DNA from: Pseudanabaenales cyanobacterium
GTDB taxonomy: Bacteria; Cyanobacteriota; Cyanobacteriia; Phormidesmidales; Phormidesmidaceae
DNA length: 6,588 bases
Direction of reading: 5' to 3'
Assembly (NCBI GenBank): GCA_022360135.1
Contig: JAKSDM010000592.1
Coordinates: 1 to 6,588 of the forward strand
Shown: positions 6,083-6,588 of the stretch, piece after piece
Position numbering within the stretch: position 1 is the first letter of the stretch
Layout: each line of letters opens with the position of its first letter
Notes under the pieces: model-generated
Databases searched by the model: none
What the model was told of the DNA's origin: nothing
Seen by the model: only the letters and a program-made list of their open reading frames with translations
Position numbers and translations under genes: made by a program

Positions 6083-6302
6083 ATTTCTCCACTAGCCGTT
6101 CTTCTATCATCGATTCAATAACGGCATTGGTGGGTATGGGTTGGCCTGGTTGATTCAGCCAGCTTCACAGTTGGCTGACTAGAGCATGGCGGTCAACTGG
6201 CTTTTGTTGCTTGGTGTTCAGGGCTTGAACCAGGGTTTCTAAAAGTGCAAGTTTCTTCGCCGACAGTTGACAGCTCGCTTGCTGCAGTTCTTGTAGAGTC
6301 AC
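6081..6302 (-). pseudogene. Small antitoxin-like ORF interrupted by in-frame TGA
   Basis: From a GTG at 6302 one frame reads 45 codons (VTLQELQQASCQLSAKKLAL onward, ending LVSQL), meets TGA at 6167-6165, then continues in the same frame for 27 codons (SWLNQPGQPIPTNAVIESMI, then EERLVEK) to TAA at 6083-6081. Both halves look like one small protein: an amphipathic N-terminal helix pair and a C-terminal 'PTxxxIExMIEERLVEK' tail, as in short cyanobacterial proteins of the kind often annotated as antitoxin-like or hypothetical. Changing TGA to CGA would restore 73 residues. It is therefore called a pseudogene with one nonsense change, though a functional 45-residue product or a sequencing error is possible. 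An in-frame TAA lies just upstream of the GTG, and no good Shine-Dalgarno precedes it. Its end overlaps the P450 ribosome-binding site. Confidence 0.5.
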
Positions 6303-6588
6303 AAAGAGCGCACTTTAAGAAGAGTCTTTCTTCTGTTCTAGCAGAATTCTAAAAACAAAATCTGGGCAGAGCTTGCGCGATCGCGTTTGCACGTTGAGAA
6401 CTATAGCGGGTTTCATTGGCATTGACTACACCCTACACCGAATGACCCTGAAATAAGCCATGTGGGCAATGCCTGGGTTGTTCAGTTTGCTAGATTTACC
6501 GTTCTAGAAGTTCATGCAGATTATAGGACGGTTATTGTATTGTGAACTGCCCCATTCAGCAGAGACTTATCAAGTCTGATCAGAATTA
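6303..6588. other. Upstream region of the P450 unit, no gene seen
   Basis: No coding frame is convincing on either strand. The stretch contains an AGAAGA/TCTTCT hairpin (6318-6334), a 10-bp palindrome CGCGATCGCG (6376-6385) holding a HIP1 copy, a candidate promoter (6400-6428) and a CTAGA/TCTAG inverted pair (6490-6507). Confidence 0.5.
6400..6428 (-). promoter_or_regulatory. Candidate promoter for the small ORF-P450 unit
   Basis: On the minus strand TAGTCA (6428-6423, four of six matches to TTGACA) is followed after exactly 17 bases by TATAGT (6405-6400, five of six matches to TATAAT). Transcription from about 6393 would give a leader of about 90 nt before the GTG at 6302. Spacing and position are good, but the -35 is weak. 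Confidence 0.35.

Noticed and set aside
6165..6167. The TGA as a selenocysteine codon
   Set aside because: Small cyanobacterial proteins of this kind are not known selenoproteins and no SECIS-like hairpin is evident just downstream; a nonsense change or a natural stop is simpler.
1..6588. CRISPR arrays, tRNA or rRNA genes
   Set aside because: No regularly spaced direct repeats and no cloverleaf or rRNA-like sequence were seen on either strand.

Overview
The window looks cyanobacterial. Five exact copies of the highly iterated palindrome HIP1 (GCGATCGC) lie at 3504, 4677, 5377, 5422 and 6377. The genes also fit: a CYP110-like cytochrome P450, a TIR protein of the type common in cyanobacteria, heptanucleotide tandem repeats and small inverted-repeat elements. 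No tRNA, rRNA or CRISPR array was seen.

Layout, left to right. A GNAT-like acetyltransferase N-terminus runs off the left edge on the minus strand (1-198), followed by degenerate heptamer repeats (215-256). A 92-bp MITE-like element (321-412) has perfect 20-bp terminal inverted repeats and keeps a scrap of an IS1-family transposase zinc ribbon. After about 450 bp of AT-rich leader comes the main gene of interest (866-2368, plus strand). It encodes a 500-residue protein with an N-terminal TIR domain, one central membrane segment and a C-terminal periplasmic-binding-protein-like domain. A second inverted-repeat element (2371-2463) starts three bases after its stop codon.

The rest is a minus-strand block of ordinary, more GC-rich chromosomal genes. 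In transcription order these are a small ORF broken by an in-frame TGA (6302-6081), the cytochrome P450 (6067-4700), a low-temperature-requirement A (LtrA) family membrane protein (4567-3386) and a HAD-IIB phosphatase with a TTG start (3206-2544). The broken ORF ends inside the ribosome-binding site of the P450, so those two are probably co-transcribed and were once translationally coupled. The 132-bp and 179-bp gaps further down leave room for separate promoters, and no shared pathway is evident.

Most notable is the architecture of the TIR protein. A cytosolic TIR domain with its putative catalytic glutamate is joined through one membrane span to a solute-binding-type sensor. That is a plausible one-polypeptide transmembrane receptor whose ligand would control TIR enzyme activity, loosely like a Toll-like receptor with a different ectodomain. 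The gene is AT-rich, contains no HIP1 site and is bracketed by two small mobile-element remnants, which suggests a recently acquired island, perhaps of a defence or stress-signalling kind. That function is inferred from domain content only.
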